A DNA stretch of 64,000 nucleotides from Calliphora vicina (lineage: Eukaryota > Arthropoda > Insecta > Diptera > Calliphoridae), in the NCBI RefSeq assembly GCF_958450345.1, contig NC_088780.1, positions 44,508,033 through 44,572,032 of the forward strand, given 5' to 3'. Below, one piece after another: positions 10,559 through 22,785 of the stretch. A program made the position numbers and the translations under genes. Position 1 is the first letter of the stretch; each line of letters starts with the position of its first letter. A model generated the notes under the pieces. The model saw only the letters and a list, made by a program, of their open reading frames with translations, was not told where the DNA came from and did not search any database.

Positions 10559-12700
10559 CACGCAGAGAAAAAATATAGTTGGGCATTGTTACTGTAACCA
10601 TTTCAATATTGTTACAAGATTTTTAACAATATTATAGTCACAGTAACTATTTACATGATTGTGGTAACCATAATATGGTTAATTTAGGACTCACATGATT
10701 GTATCAACCATATATATGGTTACAGTAAACAAGTATATGTTTGTGACAACCATATTTATGATGAATAATTTTATCATATTATGTTGTTCTCAGATTATGA
10801 TATCCACACAGAGAAAACAGATTCGTTGTCACAACCGAATTTGTCGCCAATCGAATTTTGTCGGTTGCATGTACTATAGCATAGTTCGGTTGTAGTTGCT
10901 GAATATATTGATAGTCACAACTGCTAAAAAAAAATTATTCGGTTGGAATATATATTAATTTAATATACTTTTATTAGGCTAGTTCAATTAAGAAAATATT
11001 ATTTTTTTATTATGCATGTTTTATTAACGTTTAGTAGCTAAACAAATTATAAATAAATGTACATTTCTAAACATATGAACATGTAAAGATCATTTAGATA
11101 ATCAAAAAAGCCGCTTTTAGCAGAATTGAAAAATTTGTCAGCCAAACAGGTATTTTATGGCAGCTTTATACATCGGCACACAACAAACTCATAACTTAGT
11201 TGACTCGATACATAGGTTACATATCGATCGCAAAATTATAATCTTCAGGTGGTGTTCCTAGCGAGAATAATAAAGACAATGACTATTTTTTTAAAGAAAA
11301 TACTATAAGTCATAAATTAGTTTACCTACATTTCGGACTTTCATGACCAGGAACTAAGTCAAACTATTTACAATGAAAAACTTTCCAGAATCGATAGTCA
11401 GCAAAACGACCTTATACAATGAACTTATAATCTTGTAAGGTAATGTGTAGCCAACAGGTATCGGTAAACAAACAGCCAATTTTACGATAAATAACGGAAA
11501 CCATCAGAAAGAAGGTTATGGTTATATTTCAAGAAGGTATTAGAATTACAGCATGACTATAGCTTCTTGATCTAGACAAATGAAACAATGAAATACAATA
11601 AGTACATAAATGCACATTTCTCTTAACAATATAATTTCTCTTAACAATATAATCGTTACCCTTTTATAACACAGATGAAAATGAAGCGCGATGTTTCTGA
11701 AGGCAGCATTTCTTGCATATGTAACCACTTAACTATGTAGATTTTCAAAACGATTCTCACGTGGTTCAACTATTGTAGAATTGCTGAGGAGAATTTCCAA
11801 AACAGTTTAATCAATGATTTTCAAGGAATATCTTACAATTTACCTTTATTCCATACATTCTTAATCAGGGAGTAAGTCACTTCATTTACTATGAGTCATT
11901 AAGATTACCATCATCTTTTGTCACCAATCTACTACAAAGGCTATATAATTCTGTAATCTTTCCACTCCATTGCAACCAATATACCGAATAATATCAGAAA
12001 TGCCAGCAAGAGGTTGTGAAGAATTTTAAGAAGGTGTTTAATAAAAATTCACACTTTTATTTCTTGATATATGCAGTATATTTGTTGACCATTTTCCATT
12101 CTGTTTACAAGATATATATCTGTTGAAATACATAATGAAGCAATGAATATGTATTGATTATTCTAAAGAAGTCCTACCGCTTTCTTGAGTAAATTCACAT
12201 TAATTTATTTAAATTTTTTATGTAAACAATTTCCGATGTAAATAACTTTTATTTTAATTAATATTTATTTATTTTTGAAAAAAGTCAAACAAAATTTAAT
12301 TTTGGGTTTACGTACTATTTTGTCGGTTGGGAATATAGAATGCTTGAATTTATTTATTACTACAACTGAAAATATAGTTAAAGTTCTACTTATTTGAATT
12401 AAATTAGGTTGTGTCTGCCGATTTCGTTGAATTTATTTTAACCAAATACAAATTGATTACTGTAACTAATGTTGCTATTGTAGTAACCACAATTCCGTTA
12501 TAGCTATGTTTTTACAGCTATAATTACGGAAAATCTGTGGAATTTATGGATTTTTAGTAATGATAATAATATCTTGGTTACTTTTATAAAATTTTCGTAA
12601 TAGCAACCGTATTCCAACCAATTTGTTTTCTGTGTGCATAAGCCAAGAACAACATAATATGGCCAAGAATAATATTTCATCATATGAAATTACAAAAACT
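10559..12700. mobile_element. Foldback MITE copy 2, split by a 1.8-kb insertion
   Basis: The left arm 10559-10804 matches the left arm of the complete copy at 48915-49401, beginning CACGCAGAGAAAAAATATAG and carrying GTTACTGTAACCAT words. The sequence resumes at 12637 (CATAAGCCAAGAACAACATA) and fades by about 12700. The gap holds the element 10805-12636. The remainder of the right arm is lost. Confidence 0.8.
10805..12636. mobile_element. 1.8-kb inverted-repeat element inserted in foldback MITE
   Basis: The ends are CACACAGAGAAAAC (10805) and GTTTTCTGTGTG (ending 12636). Inside both ends are blocks with CGGTTG/CAACCG words. The 1832-bp interior has no long ORF. The flanks are GATATC on the left and CATAAGCC on the right. 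The empty site GATATCCATAAGCC exists in another copy of the host MITE at 59942-59955. Joining the flanks reproduces it exactly, so no target duplication is detectable. Superfamily is unresolved. A diverged relative may lie at about 18010-18345. Confidence 0.7.
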
Positions 12701-14036
12701 ATTTGCTAGATTTTTTTTATGTATAGTGCACTTGAATGAATATTACAATTTAATTTCATTAAATATATTTTGCAATAATATTTCCCTGCATTTTGTTGGT
12801 TTTTAAAAAATATCTCTGAAAAAAACTACAAAATGCAAAATTTACGTAATACTTATTAAGTGTCTTTAGTATCATTAGTATTTATTTTTTTATACATACA
12901 CCGCATTCGAGTCTCATAGAAATGTAATAACAAATTTGTAGTTTTTATTACCTTGCCAATTGTTACCCAACGGCAATACAACAAATTTCATACGAAGCAC
13001 CTTTTGTTTGTAGGCGTCGTCGTGCTGCTTTTTGATGTTTCCACAGAATTATGTTTCCCACTGGGCTTCGTTTGTTTGTTTGAAAACCTATTTTTCTGCA
13101 ACACTATTTTCTACATTGTCTGCGAAAAAAAATTTAGAAGATATTAAAAATATATTTACTATTTTCACCTTTTTTTATTTCCTAACTTCTGAATATGTTT
13201 ATGAAAAAACTTGTACAAGTGCTTCTAACATTTTAAAATGTAATTGTGTGTTAATAATTTTCTAAAGAAAAAAGTTGAGAGTGCAAAAATTTATTTATTG
13301 GCATACATATTTAGATTTTCTAAACTTATAAAATACGTATATAAAACGATGATATTTTATTCATATTTAAATTAAAAAACGAATTGCACGATTGTTAGTT
13401 CGTTTTCGAAATATTTTCACTAAAAACGTTATTTTTTACTTTTATCTCTGGAACTTGAAATCTAATTAAATATATTAAAAATTGTTTACGATTTCAATAT
13501 CTACAGAATTTTGCGAAACAAATTTTGTTTGTTTTTATTATTTAACAACGGACTGTGAGGTCAGTCGCAAAAAGTCTGAATCTTCTAAACTAGTGGTCCG
13601 ATTGCTAAATGATATAGGAACGAATCGTAGAGATGGAAAGTGTGAGATACAGGGTGTAAAAGTTGAAAACCTCAGGTTAGAAAAACTTTACAGCTTGTAA
13701 CTTGTGCAAATACAGATATATTTTAATGAATGAGACCTTGTAAAAATGCAAGTGGGAAGGAAGGTAAAGTTTATTTCAAAGATATTTAATATAAAATTTT
13801 TACACAAATATCTTCGATAATAGATTTCCTAATATTTTTCATAAACATCCTCTTATTTCAAATAAATTCCGAAATAGCAGATAAAAAGTTTTTTAGCAAT
13901 ATCTCAATTCGCCTAGTTTGAAAAATTAAAACATTTTTACAAAAATGGAGCTTAATTGTTTATAATATTTTTCAAATAAGTATTAAAAAATGTATAATGT
14001 CTTGACACATTTAGTAAGAACTAGCTTGAAGTATAA
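12701..14036. other. AT-rich stretch, no gene recognised
   Basis: Short frames at 12953-13147 and 13482-13700 have no recognisable motif. The stretch 13550-13690 is less AT-rich but gives no family match I can name. Confidence 0.4.
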
Positions 14037-14349
14037 CTAATAACCAGGGAAACCAAAATATGCAAATGCATGTTTTTTCTGGTGAGTCTAATGAGCACAT
14101 GGATAAGATATTTACACGTTTCAGAACTATTTAAGAATTTTGGCATCGATTTGTTAGTGCATATTTTTGCATATTTTACCCTTAAATGCATATTTTTGCA
14201 TATATTTGTTTTAAGAGCATATTTATGTCATATTTTTGCGTTTTTAGAGAATATTTTACTGTTTAATAGCATATTTTGACTTTATCAAAAACAAATTTTG
14301 TCTTACTTATTTTTCGCTGTTGTGTTACAGGTTTTTACTTCCTTTGTTT

Positions 14350-14613
14350 AAAATTCAAAATTGAAAAATAGATGGCTTTTCAAAAAAAAAAAATTTTTAA
14401 AAACAAAAATTTTTTTTTAAAATTTAAAAAAAAAAATTAGTTTTAAAAAAAATTTAAAAAAACAATTCGATTTTTTTTTTTTCCAAAAAATTAAAAAACT
14501 GAAAAAAAAAATTTTGTTCAGCTAAAAATATTTCAATTTTTTATTTTGAAGTATAATTTGGTGAAGGATATATAAGATTCGGCACAGCCGAATATAGCTC
14601 TCTTACTTGTTTT
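14350..14613 (+). mobile_element. Mini-me/DINE-like 3' part inserted in the hAT relic
   Basis: A homopolymer-rich A/T block is followed by GAAGTATAATTTGGTGAAGG, TATATAAG, a hairpin ATTCGGCACAGCCGAAT and the terminus CTCTTACTTGTTT. It matches 58570-58788 in order. The 5' part with the GTCY repeat is absent. Confidence 0.75.
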
Positions 14614-14680
14614 AATATGAAATTAGCACTATTTTAATAAATAAATATCAAATTTTAGTTCTAATTCAAACATAACCGTT

Positions 14681-14848
14681 CTAAGTGTTAAAGAAATATT
14701 GTCTTTTAAATTTGCTTCTATAACATCAGTTGATGTCGAAAGAACATTTTCTATGTATAAAAATGTTTTCAGATCCAATAGACAACGATTTTTATTTGAA
14801 AATTTAAGTCAATATTTTGTAATTTATTGCAATAATAACCTAAATTGA
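14681..14848 (+). pseudogene. hAT transposase C-terminal dimerisation fragment
   Basis: A 55-codon stretch reads in one frame to the TGA at 14846-14848. It contains ITSVDVERTFSMYKNVF, then RSNRQRF and LSQYFVIYCN. This is the conserved hAT C-terminal dimerisation signature (SVDVERxFSxYK...R..L). The upstream RNase-H-like catalytic core is missing. It is in the same orientation as the element ends described for 14045-15147. Confidence 0.85.
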
Positions 14849-15289
14849 AGAAGTGACTTTATATTTATATAAAATATCATCAAGAAATACCTTTCGAGGC
14901 CTTTTCATAGCTTAAGTTCCTATAGTTTTTATGTTGTATTTATTTTTTGTTATCCTTGTTTTAGTTCATGTTATTTTTTGTTTATTTTATGTTACTTTAC
15001 CTTTTTAGAAATGAATTGTATTGATTTTTTTAAATAAAAGTATATTTTTTGGTTAAAAATTATATAAAAGTTTGTTTTTTTAAGAGCATATTTTAAAGTT
15101 TTTACTGCATATTTAAAGCGCCTAAAACGCTTTTTTAGGTTTCCTTGCTAATAACAAATTTTTAAATCTATATACAAATTATAAGTTTATCATTAAAAAA
15201 AATCACATTTATTTTTAAAATTAAAAACTGCCTTTTATATAAAGCAGATATTTTTTTATTTTTCAAAAGTTTTATTTTGTTAGGTGATA

Positions 15290-15430
15290 TCATACGTAGG
15301 AGCAATGTATAATATAATATGCAATATAATACGTATTCGCCTATAAGTCATCACAGTGAATACTTTATGCATTAAATGTAAAAGAGTGTAGCATATTTTC
15401 AGGATTTCAGAAAATTATAAATAAACCTAT
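15290..15430 (+). repeat. Dispersed repeat, second copy (see 7330-7540)
   Basis: This is the counterpart of the repeat at 7330-7540, interrupted at 15431 by the pogo-like element. It is non-coding. Confidence 0.5.
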
Positions 15431-16321
15431 TACAGTGTACTCTCTCATAAGCGGACACCTAAGGGACTGACAAATTTGTCCGCTTATGAGAGGTGTCCGC
15501 TAATGAGAATAGTAAATAATTGTTTTTATTATATTATAACAATTTTATTTAATTGCAAAAAGTCACTAATTTTAGATTGGTGAATTTTTCCTTCGATTTC
15601 AATATATTTGAAGATTATTTAGCAACTGAATATATTTAAGGTCGCTGTTGTATGAAGGAAAAGCTTTTAGTTTTTTTGTTGCCTCTTTATAAGAAGTTAA
15701 CTTGTTACCAATTTCACTTTCTTCATCTTCAGACTTGTTGGCTAGGTTTTCTTGGGAAGCAATTATCATTTCAGTACTAATGCATTATGGCATCATCTTG
15801 GTTTACACTAGCGGTTTTTTTAGAATTTGCACGGAAGGTTATGTTATGTCGTTTTTTTGGAACTAAAAATCGACATAATTAATTTTCTCTGTAAACCATT
15901 CGTAGCACAATTTGTCAATGCAGAGGCCTTGGTACTTAACATACTCCTTTTTTCTCTGGATTGAAATTAGTGTCCCACAATTTTAAAATTTGGTCTTTGT
16001 TATTAACTCATGTACCCTAACATTTTCATTTTTATGTATTTCAATGACATTAACATTTTTTAATACTCAGCGGTGTTGAGCATGGTGATTTAAGAATTCA
16101 ATGCAACAAACAGTGTTGTACTTCTGTAATCTGTGCGGTTATGGGGGAAAAAAATCTATTTTGGTATAAAAAAAGTGTCCGCGTCCGGGAATAGGAGGGT
16201 TGTCCGCTCAACAAGGAAAAATTGTAAAAATCCCAAAGAATTTTTTTGGGACTGAAAAAAATGTCCGTTTATGAGACGTGTCCGCTTAAGAGCGATGTCC
16301 GCAAAGAGAGAGTACACTGTA
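15431..16321 (-). mobile_element. Pogo/Tigger-like element, internally deleted
   Basis: The element is 15433-16319 (887 bp), flanked by TA. The ends are CAGTGTACTCTCTCATAAGC and the inverse complement GAGAGAGTACACTG, with repeated internal GTCCGCTTATGAG/AGCGGACA words as in Tigger-like transposons. Two transposase relics remain on the minus strand: a segment near 15870-15970 reading KEYVKYQGLCIDKLCYEWF (CENP-B/HTH-like) and an acidic C-terminal-like segment near 15600-15770 reading EDEESEIGNKLTSYKEATKKL. The catalytic core is deleted. Confidence 0.82.
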
Positions 16322-17074
16322 TTTATGTATATTAGAGTGTCCTTTAGAATTAAATTTTTTGAAATGTTGATACGGTACCCCCTGTAATACCATTTTCGGA
16401 AATCGTAAAATTTAAATCGCAGGTACGGAAAAACTATAAAAGGTATTGACATACTTTTTTCACATTTTTATTCCCCATTCTGTTGTAAATAAATCCCCAT
16501 GTGATGATCAAAAAATTCTGAAATTTGTTTAACAAAATTTTTAAAAATTTGAAATTGTAGTTTTGAAACTGCAGTTAAAAAAATATATTTTTTTGGTTAT
16601 ACCTGCGAATAGGTTAACTGTATCCTATGAAGATAAAAACTCATATACAAGTAAATATGGACATATATTAAGTAAGACTAAACTTTTGTTTTAATATTTC
16701 TCAAAATATGTTAATTTTGTTCCCACATTTCTTGTTCTAGTGGCCTGAGACACGTTAATGGCCTGGCGATTTTTTAATAACTTTAACATTTTTTAATCAA
16801 TATTTGTCATTTATATATCATTAGAACGACAATTACGTACACATTTCGATTCTTTTAAATTAAATTGCAAAAGTAATTACTTAATGGCAAAATTTAAAAA
16901 AAACCCTTGTAAATGCACCTCAAAACTAAATCGAAAGTCGGCACGTGTTGCCCTTCTTAGAACAAGATAAAAAATTTGTTGGTGGTATTTTAGTTCATTA
17001 CGAAAGTATTCAGGGGGTACCGTTTCAACATTTCAAAAAATTTAATTCCAAGGGACACTTTAATGTATATACAA
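16322..17074. repeat. Inverted-repeat element with 63-bp arms
   Basis: The arms are 16322-16384 and 17011-17074. Their shared words include AGTGTCC, AATTAAATTTTTTGAAATG and CGGTACCCCCTG, with several mismatches. The loop of about 620 bp has no ORF. The pogo-like element ends exactly at the left border (its TA is 16320-16321). Confidence 0.65.
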
Positions 17075-17640
17075 TAAGAAGGGATTTTTGGGAATTCGAA
17101 TTTTAAGGGGGTAAAACTGTGTAAAATCGGCATATCTATATCTACGGAATTAATAAAGCTAGCACTAAAAGTCGAACTTAATCTAAATTTATGTAAAAAA
17201 TAAGTGGACAGGTATGTGGTACTTTTTGATTTTTGTACTTTTAAGGGGATAAAATGGGCGGAAGCCAAGTTTTAGTACATTTTTGTACCCCATATCCAAG
17301 AAGTTTAATTTAAATGAAATTGTAAAATATTCAAATCGATTTTGTCGCTTTTTAGATATTTGAACGTATATGGGGTTAAATTGATCACTCTTTTTTGGTA
17401 TTTTTTATACATTAATATGGTATACATTTTTTTAGCGAAGTAGCACACGATGGGTATCCATTAGTACAAAATATGCGCCCTTCTTTCATATAGTTTTATC
17501 GGTTTTCAAAAAGTTAATTATTTTTTGTGTTCAAGTAAAAATTTAGGTTGAATACAGATTAGAAAGATATTAACATCTACTATTTAATTAAAATATTTTA
17601 AAAAATTACAAAAAACCTTCATTCTTTACTTTTTTAAAAA
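17075..17640. other. Non-coding stretch
   Basis: Contains short phrases such as tttaaggggataaaatggg that read like old repeats. No boundary was found. Confidence 0.4.
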
Positions 17641-17644
17641 AAAT

Positions 17645-17761
17645 GAAATTATTCGAATAATTCAATTAATTTTAAAAGTGTGATCGAATTATTCGAACAA
17701 GTTAAAATCTCTTATTCGTTTTATTTGAACGAGAGAAAAATCGAACAATTTGAATACCCTA
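17645..17761. mobile_element. Right arm of the TTCGAATAAT hAT-type family, copy 2
   Basis: ATTCGAATAATTC-type words and the terminus GAATACCCTA (ending 17761) match the arm at 1611-1755. No left arm was recognised upstream. Confidence 0.55.
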
Positions 17762-17763
17762 GT

Positions 17764-19260
17764 ATATATGCATTTCTAATGCATTATTTAAAATAGTTTA
17801 ATTTTAGTTATTTTATTTGAAAGAATATTTGGGAAAATAAAATTTCTTCATACCATCCACCAATACTTTGTCAACCAAAACAGCAGCAGCCATTGACGTT
17901 TCGTCCGATTCTAAGGTGGTAGTGGACAAAACTATTTTTTTAAATTTAATATTATGTATGTATGATATTCTACAATTTTATTTTATTGTTGTCTTATTTT
18001 ACAAGACCAACTGAGAAAAAATTTGTATTTTATGTACGCATTCACACCAAAAAAAATTAAATTTCAAAGCGATTCATTTTTTCCCTGTAGGCATTTATTT
18101 GAATAGAATTTATTCATTGTTAAATCAATTCATATAGAATTAATTAATAATATGATTAATTTTTGTTAACTCAAATTTAATCCAAATTAAAATATTTTTT
18201 TATCATTCAGTTTTGTTTTTATATATCTCAATTTCATTTGATTTACAAAATTGAATTAACAATTTATTCGTTTGGTGAAAGCACATGTATCCGAAAAAAA
18301 TTCGATTAGCAACAAATTCGGTTGTGAAGGCAAATCTGTTTACTTTCTTTATAAAAACTATTACAGTAATTCAATTGCTGGACTGAAAATGTTTAACTAA
18401 TTTTTTTACAAAAATGCTTAACGATTTTATCAATAATGCGCAATTATTTAAAGCACACAATTGAAAATTTACACAAATTACTACACTACTATGTAATTAT
18501 AGTGCACTAATATGTTTTCAAAGATTCCATCCAAAAATATCTAACTTTCATCGCAAATTAAATATTAATTTAGACTCACTGGCATACACAATTTTCACAC
18601 TGCTTTCAACATTCATCACTAATTCAATATTAATTCTGACTCACTGGCATAAAATGTTCACACAATTGACTATATTAAAGTGAGATTTAATAAGCCATAG
18701 GCAAATTGGTTTACAAAATTTCTAAGTAATTGCTTCATTGTAAATAATCCTTCTTACATTTGTTCGATAAGTACTACTTAGAGTATTTTACATTATGCAA
18801 TACGTTTCTACTTTGTTCAATACAAGTACATCTCATTTTAATAAATTTCTTAAAAAGATTGTTGAAAAAGTATTTCCTACTTGTTAAATACTTTTTATTA
18901 TACTCGATAGATTTTATTTTATTGTTTTTTTGTTTTTTTGTCGAAAGGTGCATTTAGATAAGTGTCAATTTAGTGATGAAAGTGTCCATCAACATTGTAG
19001 TCGTCATCATCATCGCCATCGTCGTTATTATTTTCATCATTTACCTTTGATAAAGCTGGTTAGTATGAGTAAATCCCTTATTTTAGATTGACTCACTTAA
19101 CTTGAATTCTTAAGTTGATGTGCACTTTGGTCTTACATATGAGCTCTGCATAATTCTATTTTCTTACTATACTTACTTACATACACGTACTTACGAATTT
19201 AGAATGCTGCCCTTCGCAACTATGAAATATAGGAGGATAGTTCGAAGTAGATTTAAATAA
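17764..19260. other. Non-coding stretch with a possible degenerate inverted-repeat element at 18010-18345
   Basis: AAATTCGGTTGTGAAGGCAAATCTGTTT at about 18315-18340 resembles the inverse of the terminal sequence at 10805, which suggests a diverged relative, but the other end is unclear. A tri- or hexanucleotide patch (GTCGTCATCATCATCGCC) is at 18990-19030. No gene was identified. Confidence 0.35.
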
Positions 19261-19385
19261 ATGTTCCTGCTCGATTATAGATGGAAAATGGGTAAAAACC
19301 CAATTGGTAAATACCCGGTAAAATGTGTAAATTGGGAAAAAACGGGTAAATACCCAGGTGTTTACTAAAAATGTGGGTAAAAACT
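19260..19385. repeat. Terminal arm of a GGGTAAATACCC-type element
   Basis: Repeated words GGGTAAA, AATACCC and GGTAAATACCCGG recur over about 120 bp. This architecture parallels the palindromic-word arms of other elements in the window. Only one arm is visible. The stretch after it (to about 19610) has no recognisable protein. Confidence 0.45.
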
Positions 19386-19825
19386 ATATTGAATATTATT
19401 TGGAGCAGAAAAACATTGGATGGTTCAAGAGAATGATTTTTTTTATTTAATTTTATAAAGAAAAAGAAAAATTGTACATAGTAGTTATAAAAAAAGGCCT
19501 GAAGACTTGTGGCTGTTGCTTTCTGTTGATAAGCTCACATTTGGAGTGTCATTATGTCCATGGACATTATGTCAATGGACACTGTGACATGCCACCGGCC
19601 AAAACTCTGTAACTTTTGAAACGATAGAGATATTTTAGAATTTTTTTTTTATGGAAAGATATTTTCTTGATTTATTCTCCAGTTTTAAAAATCGGTTTAG
19701 CAGTTGTTAAGAAATTTAAAGCTAAATTTGAACTTTTAATTTTTTTATATCATTTAGTATGAAAATGCGATTTTTTGTTTGTTTTTTGAATCAGCTTTAC
19801 TTATAACAAAGTTATAAGCTGATAA
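19386..19825. other. Non-coding stretch
   Basis: A short less AT-rich patch near 19500-19610 contains ATGTCCATGGACAT palindromic words. I cannot assign it. Confidence 0.35.
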
Positions 19826-20345
19826 AAACAAGTAAGAAAGTATGGTCGATCAAGCCATATAATTTATTTTCGTGAATGATTTTCGAAAGAAAAATATTTC
19901 TAGAAATGGAATTTCCTTATTTCGAAGATACTGGAACATAAAAGCAATTTAAACCAATATTATGCGTCCTTCATTGTTTGAAAAAAACTTTTCGTCCTGG
20001 CCTCACATACAAACATAGAAGCATACAAACATCCCTGCCAACAATGAGATTTACACACAAATAAACATTCAAACTTATTTATGTAGATACTTACCAGTGG
20101 CATTCATGAGAAATACTGCAGTTGTTAAACACAGTTGTTTGCTAGTGTGCACACACATATATGTACTTGTGTGTGTGTGTGCGTGTATGTTTACAAACAC
20201 ATTTACGCATTTTTCAAGTTTTCTCTCTCCCTCTCTAACGGTGACATTAAAATGTATGATATTGCATTAAGTAGCCATTAAAGAGAAAAATGTATTATTT
20301 TGTGCATTATGTTGGCTAAGACAGTTTTTTAAATGAACTTCTTAG
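19826..20345 (-). mobile_element. DINE-like family 2, end fragment
   Basis: The terminus AACAAGTAAGAAAGTATGGTC at 19826 begins a copy with the GGTCRATCAAGCC phrase. The rest is diverged and contains a short TG microsatellite at 20166-20184. Confidence 0.5.
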
Positions 20346-20439
20346 AAAAAACAAGTAAGAAAATATAGTCGGTCAAGCCAATAAGAATATTAGCAAACAC
20401 TTTTTTCTTTTAAAATTTTGTCGTAAGCGGTCTTCCAAT

Positions 20440-20640
20440 AGGGCTTCCGAAATTTGACAGTTGATAGCGGCCATATTATTGGAGCTATATCTGTCGAATT
20501 GGCTGTCATTTATTTAGTCTGTTTTGCCAAATCACCATGGACGGATATAATGTTCAGCAACAAGTGCAAATCATAAAATATTAAAGATTTAAAGTCTGTT
20601 TCATCGATTTGACATTTTAAGTATTTTTTTTGTATATATG
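20440..20640 (+). pseudogene. Mariner-like transposase N-terminal fragment
   Basis: From the ATG at 20537 the frame reads MDGYNVQQQVQII and then meets a stop. This resembles the first residues of some insect mariner-like transposases, preceded by a less AT-rich leader. It is too short for confident assignment. Confidence 0.3.
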
Positions 20641-21330
20641 TTATACAAAACTAAATGATTACTGTTAATAAAGGCAATAAGACTCATAGCCAATTAATAA
20701 GTCTATTATCGACCAATCGTAACAGTGGGAAGGAAGTGTGCGCTCAAGTGGGAGCTATGAGCAATACGGTTTGAATATTTTCTAGTACCATTTTAGATTT
20801 ACAAAATCTTATATCATTATTAGAAATTTTAAGAGATTCCCTATATGGGTACTACATATGATACATTATGGACCGATCGTCCAAAATCTAGTGGAATGAT
20901 TTCTGTGTATATAAAATTTATTTGTGTAAAATATTTATACATATTTGTTTGATTTTCGGAAGATCGATAGACCGATCGTCAATAAATTATTTGGCATGAT
21001 TTGTGTATGTATATAAAAATGTTTGAGTTGAATTTTATTTGGATACTACAATTAGCAGCCAACATTTTGAAGACATTTTTACTTGGTAAAGTGATTTTTA
21101 GAAGTGAACCTTATATGGTAGCTATTACTAATTATGACTGTTCCCCACAAAATTTCTCATTTCAATTGTGTGGTTACATATATAAATCAGACATTTATGA
21201 CCGAAAAAAGACATTTGTGTGGGGGCTAACAGAAATAATAGACCGATTTTATCCAAATTCAATACGCTCCATCCTTGACTTAATAGAGAAGTATGTGTTC
21301 ATCGAATTATCTTCAAAGCTGCGACCTGCT

Positions 21331-22560
21331 GTTTAATTAGGTACCGTGAAATAGCTCCCAAATGAAATAAATCCCAATGAAATAACTCCCAATGACATAA
21401 CTCCCATTAAAAATGAAATAATTCCCAAACTTGAAAAATTAAATAACTGCCAAAGGGTAAAATGAAATTAACCCCAATAATCGACGGTTTCATAATTTTA
21501 AAAATATTAGTCCCAAACAAATCAAAATAACTCCCAATGAAGTAAATCCCAATAGAAATGAAATAATTCCCAATCCGAAGCAATTTATTTGTGTAATCTA
21601 ACTCCAATGAAATAAAGAACTACAAAAGTGAAATTATTCTTATCTTACCAAACATTTTTTGCATTGCGGGCCTATGGCTTAGCGCAAAGTGTTCCTCCTC
21701 TGGAGTGTATCAAAAACTGGCTTTTTGGAAAATTTTATTGCATTGCCGGCCTTTGGCCGTGCGCTAAGGTTTTCTCCTCTGGGGTGTATCAAAAACTGGC
21801 TTCGCTCAGAAAAGTCTTTTGCATTGACGGCCTTCGGTCGGCAACAAAGGTTTTCTTCTCTGGGATATGTCAAAAACTGTCTTCGCTCAGAAAAGTCTTT
21901 TGCATTGCAGGCCTTCGGCCGGGCGCTAAGGTTTTCTCCTCTGGGGTGTATCATAATCTAGCATTGCTCAGAAAAGATTACTTTCATTGCAGAAAGGTTT
22001 TATAATATTTCAGAATGCCGGTTTTCATTTCGCACCAGATTAAGATATAGTTACGACCTGACAAAAGCCGACAATGTAAAAAGAATCTTTTATGAGCGAA
22101 GCCGGTTTTTGATACCCCCAGAGGAGAAAACTTTTGCATACAAAAAAGTTTCTGAGCGAAGCCATTTTTTGATACAACCCAGAGGAGAAAACTTTAGCGC
22201 CCGGCCAAACGACGGCAATGCAAAACTAATTTTCTGATCGAAGCCAGTTTTTAATATTTTGCTTTTGCAAAGTAGAACCCAACAAAAATGAAATAACTCC
22301 CAATGCAGTGAAACAACTCCTAATTCCCAAAATAAAATTAAATAAAACCCAACAAAAATTTCATTGGGAGTTGTTTCATTGGCATTTATTGCATTATGAA
22401 ATAACTCCCAGCTAAAAATTATAAAATAACTCCCTATGCGTTAGGAGTTGTTTCATAATGAAATAATTCCCAAGTTGTATGAAAAATTTGTTGGGTGTTA
22501 TTTCATTTTTTCGTGGGGAGTTATTTCATTTGGGAGTTATTTCACGGTACCATTTAATTA
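21331..22560. mobile_element. Foldback (FB)-like element with tandem-repeat arms
   Basis: The element is 21340-22551 (1212 bp). Its ends are GGTACCGTGAAATA and the inverse complement. Both outer arms are built of repeated TGAAATAACTCCCAA-type words. Inside the left arm is a tandem array of about four 81-bp units (21660-21980), and partial inverted copies lie at about 22095-22250. The flanks are GTTTAATTA (21331-21339) and ATTTAATTA (22552-22560), an 8- to 9-bp target duplication. The host DINE-like sequence continues across the site, and a related empty site is in the copy at 56190-56780. Drosophila FB elements also have tandem-repeat arms and 9-bp duplications. No transposase is present. Confidence 0.8.
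21660..21980 (+). repeat. 81-bp tandem repeat inside the FB-like element
   Basis: The unit begins GCATTGCCGGCCTTCGGCC and ends CTTCGCTCAGAAAAGTC. The middle units are 81 bp, a multiple of three, which keeps a frame open across the repeats and produces a repetitive peptide on both strands. I see no protein signature and treat the frames as by-products. The GC content is clearly above the surroundings. Confidence 0.8.
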
Positions 22561-22785
22561 CAAGGTTTACATAGACGGACGAAAGAATATCGGTCAATCG
22601 ACTCAGAAAATTATCCTGAGCAGGTTGGTATACTTTAAGGTGGATGCTGGGACAATATTTTTTCACGCTACAAACATCTGCACAAACCCAATATACCGTC
22701 ACCACTATGGTTGTGTAAGGTATAAAAATAAAGTGCCCAAAATTGATAAAGTTTTTTCCATTCTGATATTATGACTATAAGGACG

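Larger units (their letters stand above)
14037..15155 (+). mobile_element. hAT element relic with perfect 8-bp target duplication
   Basis: The element is 14045-15147. Its ends are CAGGGAAACC and GGTTTCCTTG, flanked by the direct repeat CTAATAAC at 14037-14044 and 15148-15155. The subterminal regions carry many copies of GCATATTTTTGC on the left and related words on the right, typical of transposase-binding arrays. A DINE-like tail is inserted at about 14350-14613. A fragment of the transposase C-terminus remains at 14681-14848. The element is too short and broken to be autonomous. Confidence 0.9.

Noticed and set aside
14380..14530. Homopolymer A/T tract as a polyadenylation or retrogene tail
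   Set aside because: The same alternating A and T runs occur at the same place in other DINE-like copies, so it is an internal part of that element.
21628..22005. Repetitive 90-125 codon frames on both strands with 27-residue periodicity
   Set aside because: They follow from the 81-bp tandem units of the FB-like element. No protein domain, and the frames end where the repeat ends.
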